Below are positions 32,706 to 45,124 of a DNA stretch of 64,000 bases, one piece after another; position 1 is the stretch's first letter, and each line of letters starts with the position of its first letter. The notes under the pieces are model-generated. The model searched no databases. It was not told where the DNA came from and saw nothing but the letters and a program-made list of their open reading frames with translations. A program made the position numbers and the translations under genes. Location of the stretch: the NCBI RefSeq assembly GCF_003672135.1, contig NC_039514.1, positions 9,661,787 through 9,725,786 on the forward strand. Reading direction: 5' to 3'. This DNA comes from Ooceraea biroi (taxonomy: Eukaryota; Arthropoda; Insecta; Hymenoptera; Formicidae).

Positions 32706-33538
32706 CACCCTCAGAAAGGATTTCTGATAACAAGACGAAAAATATTCTTGACTAATTTAATCGTATTACAAGTATAAAAAATATGAAAATAAAACAATTT
32801 TTAATTTAAATCAGTAATTTCTATTCTTCTCTCTCGAATTAAATAAGATTGTCTTACTGTCTTGAGACAAGAGTAACATGTACAAATTTATGCTTATATA
32901 TTCTTGTATGTAGAATAATTTGATATTAGCGCCACTTTATAGTAGGCTTTGTCGATGTCGACGCATCATTTTCTCACAGTCGCTCGTCGACTCGGCGCCG
33001 TCCTTTATTCGGATAAAACGGCCAATATTTATGTGTTGCAATCGAAAATCGGGAAAGTGTTTCTGTTATTTACAATGAATAAGTGCAATACTCTACAAGA
33101 AATATTAAAAGATATGGAAATGTAAGTAAGTATATACAATATACTTACTTGAGAAATAAGATTCGAGATAAGACATTTCCATATCTTTTAATATTTCTTC
33201 AGAAACACTTTCCCGATTTTTGATTGCAACACATAAATATTGGCCGTTTTGTGCAGATTCTACAAATTCTCTTAGAAGAATAGAATAAGATGTCTTTTAG
33301 ATCTCACAATATTCTTAAATCAAGAATATTTTGAACTTGCTAGAAATTTTTATCTAAATCCTTCTGAGAAAATGAATGAGATAGCACCAAGATTATTTGA
33401 ATCTAGATTTTCGAATTTTCTATTCAAGATTAAAATATGCTTCTTTTGAATAATAAATATGATTGTCGCTATAGCGATCTTATTTTATGATAGATTAAAG
33501 AGTAATAGCATTAAGTCCAGAAATCTTTTCTGTGGGTG
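32706..33538. mobile_element. TIR element with TA flanks and internal foldback
   Basis: The left end CACCCTCAGAAAGGATTTCTG and the right end (CAGAAATCTTTTCTGTGGGTG) are inverted repeats of about 20 bp with few mismatches. TA lies on both sides (32704-32705 and 33539-33540). Further AATCCTTCTGAG-like motifs occur internally near 33356. The element encloses a 236-bp foldback (33015-33250). No intact frame is present. Confidence 0.7.
33015..33250. repeat. 236-bp foldback (interrupted inverted repeat)
   Basis: The outer arms of about 51 bp begin AAAACGGCCAATATTTATG and end CATAAATATTGGCCGTTTT. They continue into inner arms of about 25 bp (AAGAAATATTAAAAGATATG and inverse). About 31 extra bases interrupt the left arm only, and a small hairpin (AAGTAAGTATAT / ATATACTTACTT) forms the loop. 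Nearly the whole segment could fold on itself. Confidence 0.85.
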
Positions 33539-33540
33539 TA

Positions 33541-36500
33541 CAATGCGTGTAACGTATGCGTGTCTATGCGTGCATGCGCGTGCACGCATCGATGATACGG
33601 ATAAGATGAAGATACGCAAATAGCCCGGCGCCACGATGTTGCGATGAGTCGTGAGATCGTTATTATTGATTCAATTCGCGCGAATCCAACATATACTTAT
33701 AATCTTAGCGAACGACAGATTATCGACGTTCCCGTCATCTTCCCCGGCAAAGAATTAAAAAGGAAGAAAATGATTTTGAACACTGACGCATTCAAGAGCA
33801 ATGCGGATTTCACGGTGGTCTTGCCGCAGCTTTTGCCGTGACCGCACGTTGCGAACCTATTCTCCGGGGTACAATAGATAGCTATGTCTTCATTTTGCCG
33901 GATCTCCCGTTGCAAATGAGGGGACAAGACGCCCTGTCGGGACCCAGTCGAGTGCGCTCGACGGGGCGCCCGACGTGCCACCCCTGCGCCGCCGCGTGTT
34001 TCGCATTATCGTGCAATCGCGTTATTAAACCGCGAGTGATAAGTAACAGGCGGCAGCCGTTGTCGCCGCGATTACGCGCCACGGGGTTTGAGAAGCGGCA
34101 CGCAAAACGAGAGAGCGCACCGCGAGGGATGCGGCACGGAGTAGGATGATGAAATGCGAGCGATAGGGATGAAAACGCGTGACGAAAAATGGGGACGTAA
34201 AGCGAGATGACGAGTAGGCGTATAATAAAAATAGGCGGAGGTGAGTGAAAAGGGGAGACTACGTCGACGAATTGCACGGATTATTACCATCTAAGTGTGG
34301 TTCAACAGTATGGCGAGTCACGACGCGTTGTACTCTCGACCGTCACTTTGGAATTTATGGAATTTACGCACTTCGATGTGACGGTGAATTTACGGTCGTT
34401 AGGCGCACGCGAGTGCTCGCGGTGAGCGCGCGGATAATATTTTATTAGCGAATTTCGCGACTCCCGTGCCCGGATAGGTCAAAACTGTTTATCACTGCAA
34501 AAATCCTACAGGTGGCAACACTGTATAGGGCGGTGTATCGCGCAATGTCCCGCTGCGTCGCACGTTTCGCATTATCATGCAATCGTTTCGTCGCGCGTTT
34601 ATCCCGAAAAAATAATAAAGCGCCGCCGGGAACAGTCGACACGACACGAGTACCGATATCTCCGATGTGTGCTAATGCCAGCGTGATCTTTCCTTGGAAA
34701 TTGATACAGGCCGATCCCAGAAAAATGCAGCGGGGAACGTACTTTATCTCGCAGATAACCGACGCGCGCTTCGCGATCTAATCTCGAGGGCGAAATCGCA
34801 GAAAAGATATAAGAAATTAAAATCGATGTTCGGATTACGCTTGAACTTTCCTTTTTACGGTCTTCCTCGACCCTCGCAGATCAATTAGCGGCTTGTTATC
34901 GCTGTCACGTCATCAGCATTATCAAAAACGCGCGAGCATTTCCGTGGCTGCGCATCCTCGCCGATCGTGTTTGCGCGCATCGATTCTCTCCACGGTCCAC
35001 GTGTACGTGCGTGGCTTTCCGAAATAAGACCCTAATTTTGGCGGCTCGGAGACGTTATTATCAGTTTGATATTAAATTACGTGCCACGAATCAATAACCT
35101 GTTCCGAGCGCGCGGACGACACATCGCGATTACATCGGCGCGGGAATCTCTCTCTCTCTCTTTTTTCTTTCTTTTTTTTCTCTCTCTTTGTAAATAACAC
35201 CATTACCGGCCTTATCGCGCGGGAAAACGGGGTGGCCTCCCTCGAGAGGTTTGCCTCGAAGGAGCCGCCCGCGTTGCACTCGTCAGATTTCCCACCTTAT
35301 TGATTCGGTATGACTTTCGACGCGTCGACGCTAACAGTACCGTTCCTCGAAGCGCGCGGCGGTTGAGTCACGGCCGCGTGTATGTCTCTCTCTCTCTCTT
35401 GCAGTTAATAAAACAAGAACGTAGCACTCCGCACGCCGCTCCGTATTGATCAACGCGATCTTGCCTCCGCGCGTCTTCCCGCTCGGTCGAATGACAGATT
35501 CGGGATACGCACCGTCTTCCTGGTTGCCGGTTGAAAAATTAATCAGTTCCAAAGATTGGCCAAAGGGTTCGTGCAACTTTCATTAATACGGACGTGAGGA
35601 CCAATGCGTTCAAGAGACGTTCCCCGAGGTATCGAAATGATCCCGCAGATCCACTTCGAGATTTATCCTCTTACCGTCGTTGAGCTGTACCCAAGCTGAA
35701 ACGCGAGGATCCCGTAATTATTATCATTATTGCACGCGGAGCTCTGGAGAAGAAATTTCTCGATAAGATCGGAATTGCGACACGCGGATAGATCGCGCGG
35801 GTAGCGCGCGGCGAGAGCGGAACGAGGACTCGCTCGCGCGTTGGAATCCATGCCGACTTGAAGGCCGATCGAAGCGAATTTTTCCCGTTTTGCCGGCGCG
35901 ACGCCTGCTTCATCAGCGTTCGCGCTCGCCTCCTTATCACCGCGCAGCAAATGTGCAAAGCGCGACCGGTTCGCACGGCCGAGCGAGAATGGCCGATTGT
36001 GAGGTCGTAGGATCCAGCAATCGCGATTTATGGGCGGTCATTGCGTCGCCGTTGTTGCGTCACCGCAGAACTGGCGAAACGCGGAGACACGCGCGCGAGG
36101 TATCGCTGGTAGGTCAGTTACGCGCAATAAATGTCGGGTGGAGCCGCGCGGTGATTGTAATTGCGACGTTTCGTGATGCAACATTTTTTTCTTCGAATTT
36201 TCGGCTTATCAGTGGTCGACGACGCGCCTCAGTTTGCGTATCGAAAGGGAAGTCGCGCTGATAAAACGCGCGGCGACTCCGTGGCGCGGTCACGAGTGCC
36301 TTGTGATGGTGGACTCCTCCGTTTTTCCGCCGTGCTCTGCGTTTTTCTGATTGCTGGGAAATAATCTCCACATGTAAAAATATGTAATATATGAATCACG
36401 TGTGAAAGTGGCATCGTCAAATCGACACGGATAAGAAGCGTGCCGCGAGCGCATTTTGACGTATTTTATTATCGCGACGTCCGCATCGATCTCTACGACT

Positions 36501-37812
36501 TTTGTTCGATGGACTCGACACGATTTTATGACAGAAGAGAGAAACAATTTTTTTCATAATTTTCCAGCGGTACGTTCGTGCGGTACAATTTCGCTTGAAG
36601 CGCGCGGTAAAAATCGTAGAGGGTCGAATCACAGGAGGGTCGGTGCGAGTTCTCTGAAACTCCGTTTAAGTACCGGACAGGGTTAAGGTCGGGGGTTCGG
36701 TCTCGACCGCGCGCGCGCGCGAGCACCCTCGTTTCCCTTTTTTGTCCCGTTACCCTTTAACCACGTGTTTACGACGAGTATTCTCGTAAAATTCTGACCT
36801 TTCGCCCGCGTCCAACTATTCGAGGATTGCCGGAAGGATTATTTGACCTTTCGCGCCGACTTACGTGTCCGATTACGGTGGCATCATATCCGATAACGAT
36901 CCTTTTATAGAGATCTCCCCCGCGCGAGCGGAAAAGTCGCGCGGGCGCGAAACGGAGTAACATTTGAGCGTTCTCCACGAGCGGTCGCGCGATTTTTTTT
37001 CATAGCCAGCAGGCGGGACGGCCGCGCTGCAATTTCGCGGCATGCAGTAGGCGGGAATCGGCGAATTCGCTGTTCATATCGTGCTTTCAGTGGTGCAGCC
37101 TGCTGTGACGGCCGTCGCTATTAAATTTCATACATGTGACACACAAACAGGCGTCTGTTTAAAATTCCGCGTGCACGCGCGCACCACTCGGTTTCCGCCA
37201 GCGAGAGTGACGCGGGTTTTGTTCTTTCGCGAGCGTTCTCGCGCGTGGAGTCTTGCGCGCGGAAAACTACCGTCGCGCGGAAAGTCATCGCGCAATCGGA
37301 TCCTGCTTAGCTCCGCATTGCGCGGGAAATGAAATCGTGTAACGCTGAAAAAGAGTGACAGGGAGATGGAAGGAAAAGGGAAGGTAGCAGCACTCATTAC
37401 GGAGGTGGAGTACACACGCATTTTGCGCGAAAGTGCCTCTCCCGCCCGTCCCGGCGTATATTCGTCGTAATTACGCTGCACGAAATCGCGTTACGTTGAT
37501 TTCTGCCGCTTACATTTGAAACGGGAAATGAATGAGGTGCGAACCGAAATGTGCGACCACGATGAACATTACGCGCCGACTTTTGTTTCGCGCGCGGAAA
37601 ACGCACGTGCACGTGTTGTCGTCGAGATTCAGAATTTCTTTTTCTGCTAAGTAAAAAAATTCAGTATCAATTTTATTACGTATCTATCTCTATTAGTATA
37701 CATACGAGCTCATTTGAGGAATCGATTGGGAAACGCAACCGAATAATTTTTGCGCTCGGCACACTCAATAAAGCTCCTCCTTGTACGAAGCTCGATAATA
37801 ACCAAATAAAAA
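33541..37812. other. Non-coding, probable intron
   Basis: Short GC-rich and AT-rich blocks alternate, with no domain-like frame. TCTC and CGCG simple repeats occur near 35145-35190, 35382-35400 and 36710-36722. I see nothing in it that I can assign. Confidence 0.4.
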
Positions 37813-38226
37813 ATGAATATCGAAAACAAAAAAATTCTGGCACTTTGAAAATTCTGGGTCCGAAATTTTGTTTCGAAATCCGGAGTTCTGTTGAGAGTTC
37901 TGATGGGCCCCCAAAGAGTTCTACCGATTATCCCTGAGAACCAATGCTCTGAAATCGAAAACAAAAAAGTTCTGGGTCGGAAATTTTTGTTTGGCAATCC
38001 GGAATTCTATTGAGAGTTCTGATGGCCCCCCAAAGAGTTCTACAAATTATTCTTAAGGTTCAAAGCGCTAAAATTAAAAACAAAAGTTATAGCCGTTTGA
38101 ATTTTCAGTTTCGTGAAGTTAGTCCCCCCCGGTGTTTCAAATGGTGTTTTCGTTACTTTAAATGGCAGAACTCTTTCTAAAAGGGACTGAGAACTCTAGA
38201 ACTCTTCGGGGGGCAATCAGAACTGT
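37813..38226. repeat. Tandem and inverted repeat of a ~135-bp unit
   Basis: Two adjacent diverged copies start at about 37817 and 37951. Each contains TCGAAAACAAAAAA, TTCTGGGTC, AAATCCGGAgTTCT, GAGAGTTCTGATGG and CCCCAAAGAGTTCTAC in the same order. At 38195-38222 the AGTTCTGATGGCCCCCCAAAGAGTTCT segment reappears in inverse orientation. It may be a decayed TIR transposon with internal tandem duplication. There is no coding capacity. Confidence 0.75.
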
Positions 38227-41200
38227 GCTTATTTGTTTCAAATTTTGAAGAAGGGGGGCCAACCTCACAGAGGTGATTTTCCGCGAAATGATACGCCAGC
38301 TTCACACACACAGTTTGGTACTCGTGCTGCTTTCCTCGATATCACCGCAGAATTTCAGTTACCCTTACTATTCCGCGGAATCATTCGGACGATGCTGAGC
38401 AGTCGTCGATGGTTCTATGCGTGTCGGAGTGATGAAGCATCGTATTCTCGATACTGGTGCAATGCCGTGCCTCCTTTTCTCGTCGGCGTCGCGCGTGCGA
38501 CAGAAGCGCGGCGCGTCCGCTCGCGCGTCAGCGCGTGCATGACACGCGGCGCGTCCGCGTGCCCGTACGCGGAAACGACGCGTCTAATAATAGACGACAC
38601 GTTTCTCCACGCCGGTATTTATTGGCCGGTTCGCGCTCTTGGTCGTCACGACGCTGCTCTGAACCTGCGTGCGACGCGAGATAACACTTTCGAGCGTGAT
38701 AAGATCAAAGTCAAAAGAGAGATATGACATGCATCAATAGATAGATGTATCTGTTCCGTCCTTTCGGGCTGCAGGAAGAGTCCCTTCCTTTTTATCATCT
38801 CTTATCACTGGCTCCAATGTGCTATCCTGTGCTCGTGTCGCCTTATTTCTTTTTAATAGATTCCATATTTATCATTTTTTCACGCAGAGACGTGATGTTA
38901 ATGATATCTGCAACGTGTCATGTATACTTGCGCGTTGCGCGAGAGGATCTTTCGCAAGCCAAGTTATAGCTCCGCGTTAGCGTGTGACGTGACTGATGAA
39001 CAGCGTGGTACGTTCGTCCGTTGTTAATTGCGGCGTCGATACGTCGCACAGACTAGCCTTCGCAAAACACGCTTCTGCGTTACTTGAATAGAAAATGCTT
39101 GCGAGAGAGGGCGGGCACTCGCGGCAAAAAGCACGAGGCGAAGGAGCGCGCGTTTCACGCGGACGGCGGCTTTTCGCGCTTTCGTCGCGCGAATTTGTCG
39201 AAACGTCCGCACGGAAAAACGTGCGTTGGGAAACGCTCGACGTCGTATCGTGAAGACCGTAAAATCTCGTAATCGTGCACAGGTTTACATAAAGTGTACG
39301 CGAGATACGCTTTCAGAGACCCCAACGGATACGGTAATCGCGAGGCACGATAGCACGATCTTTGGACAGATCCAGTTTACTCGGACTTGCCCGAGCACGA
39401 TAACTGAGTTACAGGTATTTCTTCATAATCGATCGCTTCGACCGTTGATTTCTCGTCTCCGGTGTCAGTCGACATCCGGCAGTTTCCGGTAACGTCCCGC
39501 CACGTTTCTTCCGGTAAGACGGAGGGAGAAACTTCACCATGGGCGCATCATGGGTGTATCGTTTCGGCCGTTAAGCACGGTCGGTGATCATTAGTCACGC
39601 GTTTTCAATATCGACGTCTTTGACGTGGTCCTGGGAGGTCGGGGAGAGAAGGAGGGAGAAGGAAAGGAGACGTCGTCGACGAGAATGTCAATGACGAGAC
39701 GCGCGCGAGAGAGGAAGCGGCGGAGGAGTGTCGCGACTTTCGCGCCGAAGAACAAAGTGCTGGTTGTCTGCGGAAAAACGAGGAGGACCGGCACGACAGT
39801 CGTACTTGCACACGTAAATAAATCAGATGACGGCGACATTGCAATTTCGAACCCACGATCGACCGATGGCTCCCCTTCTGCCTCCTTCTCTTCTGTCCTT
39901 CTTGTCTTTCTGTGTTTCGTTCTCGCTCGGATTCTATATGCTTCGGTTTCGCTCGCGAGGAGAGTTTGTGAGGAAAGAGTGTGGATGGCTGTTTACGCGC
40001 GTTTTATCAATGATCAAGTCGTGGAATCATTAATATCGGCCTCGAGATGTCCGCTTCACGCCGGCAAACACACGCGCGCGAGCGAGCGAGCGAACGCTTT
40101 GCGGGGGTACGTAAGTGGACAGGAATAGATCGTGGAAAGTGGGCGACGCTATTATTATTAGTACTGAAGAATGCTCGGATAATAATAGCCGTTAATTATG
40201 ATGTACTGGACAGTCTTTCTCTCTCATTCTCCCGTTCTTTCCTCACGCGAACTAAAAGCTAAACGCGCGAGCCGGTGGAATCCGAGCGCTGCACTGAAAG
40301 TAAGACACGTTTGCCATGTGTTGAACATTCGCAGCGCGAAACACAACATTGTACGATGCATCGCTCAAGTTCCTTTTCAAATTTCCAAGAATTATATAAA
40401 AAGAGTAGAAAGAACATCGAAAATTATCACATAAAGCACTTTTCTTCCACATGCGCCGGATTATCTCTCTCATAAAATATTTGGAAATTTAATCAAGAAT
40501 AATAATCGACAAAACAAGAGACGAAAACGATTAGAGGGAAATAACAGATAAAAGTACAAATAAAAACTCAATTATACTATCGCAAAGTGGTGTAGAGCGT
40601 ATTGTCACGACCGCGAAGTCGTCGTAAATCTTTATCTCGCCGAGTCGAGGCGGATAACCATAGGCGCCGTTGGATGATCCTTGGGATCCCGACGCTGGTC
40701 GTGGTCGATCGCCGGTCGTCGATAACGGCGGAACAGCTGTTGATGCGTGCGGCGGGTCTCGCGCGGGTTTCCACCAACCGCCGTTCCACCACCGCACGAG
40801 GGACGATGATGGTAAGGGGGCAAGGGCGCGGAGGGGCGTGCAGGCAGGGCGCAGACCACCTGGCCCCAAACCTGAGCGCTCCGGGTCTGTGTTTCTATGG
40901 GGCACAATGTTGCACACGATCGGTCTGGGATCGATCGGCGCGCCGCGAACAAAAGCCTCCTCCTCGCACCGGGTACGCGCGTGGGCGGTTACGAGCAGAC
41001 GAACATATATTCGCCACCTCCACCGAAGGGAGGAAAATCTACCTCGGATCGGCCGCGCGTCCTCAAAATTGATCGGGATCGTGGAAGTGATCGTCCAACC
41101 GCGCTCGTTGTCGCTCGCTGTTGCCGATTGAAATTTCCACGAATAAAAATCGCGTTGTTTCGCGCTATAGTGCTCGAGTGTTTTATGCCACGAAGGATAT

Positions 41201-41572
41201 AAGGGTTGCGAGGGTTGCGAAAGGAACTGCCTCTTTCCCGGCGCGACTGTTACTCGCGGGTTTTTAAAAGGATTCGGAATGGACCATCAGTTCTTTCGAA
41301 GGTATCGATTGGAATATCGGTGAGGATAAAAGGATTCAAATGTATCTCCTTCTTTCTCTCACTGAAAGTTTTGATCTTCAGTTGAGTAAGTAGACGGTGC
41401 GCTCTTCAAGACCTTTCAAGCTTTTGTTTTAAAATCATGCACTCTCTCTTATCATATAAATGTTTGTTTCCCATTGGCATAAATTATGGAAATCTAAGTG
41501 TCACTTCGATTTATGAGATGAATAATTGTATTGTTCTATTTTGTGTTCAAATAATATCTTTTCAGCATTTAC

Positions 41573-41619
41573 GATATATTTAACAAATATATTTGACAAA
41601 TATATTTGTTAAATATATC
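41573..41619. repeat. Perfect 47-nt palindrome
   Basis: Two 23-bp arms (beginning GATATATTTAACAAATATAT) flank a single central A. The sequence is entirely A/T apart from G/C at the ends and in ACAAA/TTTGT. It could extrude as a cruciform or be the fused ends of a small element. Confidence 0.9.
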
Positions 41620-43537
41620 ACGGTAAAAATCGAAATTTGTGTAATTTTACTAATAGCGAGGTACTAATAGCTGACTGCAAAGAACAGTGAGAAATGGATA
41701 TAGTATAAACACAATAATTATAATATATTATCACTAATTATTAGCATAATTATCAATTTAACCTATTAAGTGTTTCAAACGCACATGTATTCAAATGTGC
41801 TGTTAATATTAGTTAAGGAAAAAGATAATAATTCTAAACGACGAGACGCTACATAGAGGTCAATCATTTTTATCTCGTTTTATTGATACTTACGAACATT
41901 AATACTCGATTTAATTCGGTAAAATACATATTCGTTTCATACATAGATGAGGTTTATATAGATATTTTACATTATATTATGGAGATATTTTGCATTTTTT
42001 AATTAAAATTAATTGACATATATAAGAGTTGAAACTTATTAAATTAAGTTACTCTAAAAGCAGAAACGCACCAGTCGTGCTATAAATACGGATTTACGAT
42101 CAAATTTCTCGAAAGACAGACACGCGGCCGAGCTATAAATAAGAATCGAACGCGCTAGATATAACGATTGACCGAAATTCAAGATTGATACGTTCGGTGG
42201 CCGCGAGAAAAACGAACTTTTCGACACGCATGATGCCAGATCCCAACTTAAAAAAATAATATTTGATTATGTTTGTCAAATTTGTTGCGCACGTTCATCT
42301 AAACCGCACGGCATCGACCGTCGAACCGCGTCACTCGTCGTTATCCACGGGGGTCGTTAAACGTCGTAAAATTGCCTCGTGGAAGGTGCGCCTGCCGTGA
42401 GCAGGAGGAAAGAGAGAGTGGCGGAAGAAATGCACGGGGAAAATAGCGGGGGCGGATACGCGCCCCTTTCCCGGCGATCGACGCGATTTTCCGCACGTGA
42501 CTTCCGATATTAAATATTCAGTCGCGAGGGTTACCTGCAAACGTGGCCACGTAAATCCGAAAGTTCGCTCCACTTTCATCCACTTTCGTCTACTTTTGCC
42601 TGCTTTCCACGGGACATTAATTCCACATCGTCGTTACATCGATTGTCGATTACCACGACGGGTCATCGAGTCATCGGGGTGACGAACTGGGCGAGAGAGA
42701 GTGGGGAGGCAAGGGGAGACGTCTGAAGCGAAGTTCATCAATTGATGTTCCGTAGGAGAATATTGGCGCGCGCGCGCCACGCTACGCTGGAGGCATATTC
42801 AAAGGTTTGAGATAAGAACGCGCAACCGTGATTATCAGCCGCTCCAAAGCGGTCTCGTCCTCGCGCGCGTGCCGCGAGGATCAATCGCGATCGCCATTCA
42901 TGTCACGGCGCTCCAGGTGCCGGCGCGACCTTTTCTCTCAGACGCTTTTTGCCGTCATCTCGACGCAGCACGTCGTCGACGATGGATCGATCGACCGACG
43001 AGCCGAGCTCCCGCGATCGTCGCGGACGTGGAGCCATTGGCGAATTCAGGCAACTGCTGAATTATCGCGTCTTAGGGAGTGCAAGAGCTCGCAACGTGCA
43101 ACCTTAAATTCAAACTATCTGCGGTTCGGGAACTCGAAGCTTTGATATATCTAAGTAATAGAGTTGTATTTTTTAGCGAATGCTAAGACTGGCGGACGGG
43201 AAGTTTTAACATCGAATTCAACTGACCTTTTGACTTTCTTCGTCTGTCGTTGGATTGGTTTTTCGTACGCTTTGCCTTGAAACCACTATTTCGCTTGATC
43301 AGGACAAATTGGTGAAATCAGTGCGAGGATTTCATTTCGAGATTATCGCTCAGCAATCCGAGTTACTTTACAGCGAACGAAATTACAAGACTAGAAAAAG
43401 GAATGGATGGGACAGCAGCGAGTTCACGGAATCACGATCGGGGGTCCTAATTGGCGACCCCGTTTATCGGGCAACCTCGCTGCCGCGCGAAGCGCGCAGC
43501 CACGGGGATCGGATCGATGCGCCGCGCGCAAAAAGCT

Positions 43538-43602
43538 GATCCCGCTATTTAAAGGCATATCCCAGATATCCCGATCCCGCTATTTAAAGGCATATCCCAG
43601 AT
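43538..43602. repeat. Tandem duplication of a 35-bp unit
   Basis: GATCCCGCTATTTAAAGG followed by CATATCCCAGAT is repeated with no mismatch over 30 bp at a 35-bp period (starts at 43538 and 43573). It is a recent local duplication. Confidence 0.95.
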
Positions 43603-44728
43603 TTTACTACGCGACGGATTTTACTCCGAGGTCCGTTAATGGGACGAATACACGTACGGTCCAGAGGCGTTCACGATCGGCGTTGATCGTCGTAGAAAGG
43701 ATTGCGAACGGGGATAATAATAAGCCGCGACGAGAATGCATAAGAAAGAAAGAGAGAGAGAGAAGAGTGACGTGTATTGAATTATGAGGTAGTACGCGAC
43801 CGCGTGTCGCAAATCGTAATCGAACGTCTATGAATCGACGATGAGACGACTGGAATGATGCACTAATGGTCGCCCTGTATCTTTTCTGATTTCAGGTACC
43901 AACGCGTCGGCCCCGTTGTCGTGAAAAGCATGAAGGCTGTCAACGACACGAAGTGAAGCAGGCCTTCTCCCACTCCCCGCCCAACCCCTGTGGATCTCTC
44001 ATTTCCGAAAAACGCACTTGCCGAAACGAAACGACGAACGAAGATTGAACCTTCTGGCTGTAAAACGTACATTTTGGAAAAGGAACGTGAAAGGAGGGAG
44101 GCCAAAAGCTAGTAGAATTTTAGTGAAAGTTCGAGGAAGCGCGCAGTCCCACGCGAGATAAGCATATAAATATATACATACATACATACATACGCTCTCC
44201 CCTCCAATACCTACATAATACATCATCTATATATGTACATATATAGAAAGAGGAAACGAGAGAGAGAACGGGAGAAACACAAGATATACATACTTATAAA
44301 GAAATATATATATATATAAATATATAGGGGGGGAGCGATTCCCGCGTGAGTGCGCGTGTACATAAGAGCTATTTTTCGTATGAGAGCGAGAGAGACGCGC
44401 CCTGGCCGGCGAGAGGAAACGAGGCGCGACACGAGGTTCGGGAGCGTCCTCGAACGGGCGAGGATTTAACGTGTCCCTGTTGAAGAGGAGAGCCGACTCG
44501 CCGTCGAGCGGTGAGAAACGGCGAAGAGGACGGCGAAGGGGAAGGTGGAGGCGACGACGACGAAGGGAGAACGAAAGGGATACGCGCCGCGTCACGCTTG
44601 CCTGAACGTCGTTTCAATGCTCCCCGGTCCGGATCGCCGGTGTTTCTTCTCCCTCCCGCGCACGAGTAGCCCCCCTCGCGGAGACTGACCGGGCCGAGGT
44701 ACTCCCGTGAGGAATCACCGGGAAGCAA

Positions 44729-44768
44729 GGCAGGAAGGAAGGAAGGAAGGAAGAGGAAGAGGAAGGAA
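44729..44768. repeat. (GGAA)n purine-rich repeat
   Basis: GGAA and GGAAGA units form the core of a roughly 150-bp purine-only patch on the + strand, upstream of the coding exon at 44974. Confidence 0.85.
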
Positions 44769-44973
44769 GGGCGAACGGTCGAAAGCAAAGCGGAAGGGTG
44801 AAAAAAGCGGAAAAGCGGAGAGGAAGGAAAGAAGAGGGAGAAAAAAGTGACAGAAAAAAGGAAGGGAATATAGGAGTGATCGCACGGCATCGAGAGGGCC
44901 GGCTCCATGTTGTGAGCGTCTGAGGACTGCCGAGGGCAGCAGCGAAAGGGCGGAGTAGGGTGCCGCCGCCGTT

Positions 44974-45124
44974 ATGGAGTACGGTGGCGGGGGCGGTGGG
45001 GCACGCGGGGGTGTCCAGCCACCCACCGCGGGGGCAAGGGGCATCACCGGCACCGACACTACCGACGCTGCGTGGCACAAGCACGAACAGATGATGCTCA
45101 TGGAGTCTAGGCACAAGCAACAAT
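44974..45124 (+). CDS. First coding exon of a long gene, product unknown (partial)
   Basis: The ATG in GCCGCCGTTATGG, an acceptable start context, opens 50 codons and ends in phase 1 at a good donor (AACAAT|GTGAGTACG). The peptide is MEYGGGGGGARGGVQPPTAG, then a Thr/Asp segment (ITGTDTTDAAWHKHEQMMLM) and ESRHKQQ. A Gly-rich disordered N terminus followed by a His/Met/Gln helix is common at the start of insect neuronal or RNA-binding proteins, but I do not recognise this one. No further exon could be placed with confidence, so the gene must have long introns and continue to the right, perhaps beyond the window. The CpG-rich island at 28-31 kb may hold its upstream 5' UTR. Confidence 0.6.

Larger units (their letters stand above)
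38227..44973. other. Non-coding, probable intron and 5' UTR
   Basis: Mostly unique sequence. 41200-42300 is AT-rich and includes a perfect short palindrome (41573-41619). 40600-41130 is GC-rich and open in several frames, one of which might be an exon. 44715-44870 is strongly purine-rich (GGAA repeats) and 44160-44330 is TA-rich. The last ~500 bp before 44974 are probably 5' UTR of the coding exon that follows. Confidence 0.4.

Noticed and set aside
33644..33841. 65-codon plus-strand frame (MSREIVIIDSIRANPTYTYN...)
   Set aside because: Protein-like composition but isolated, short and without homology I can recognise; insufficient to annotate.
38233..38727. 164-codon plus-strand frame
   Set aside because: It starts inside repeat sequence and has neither a recognisable domain nor splice support.
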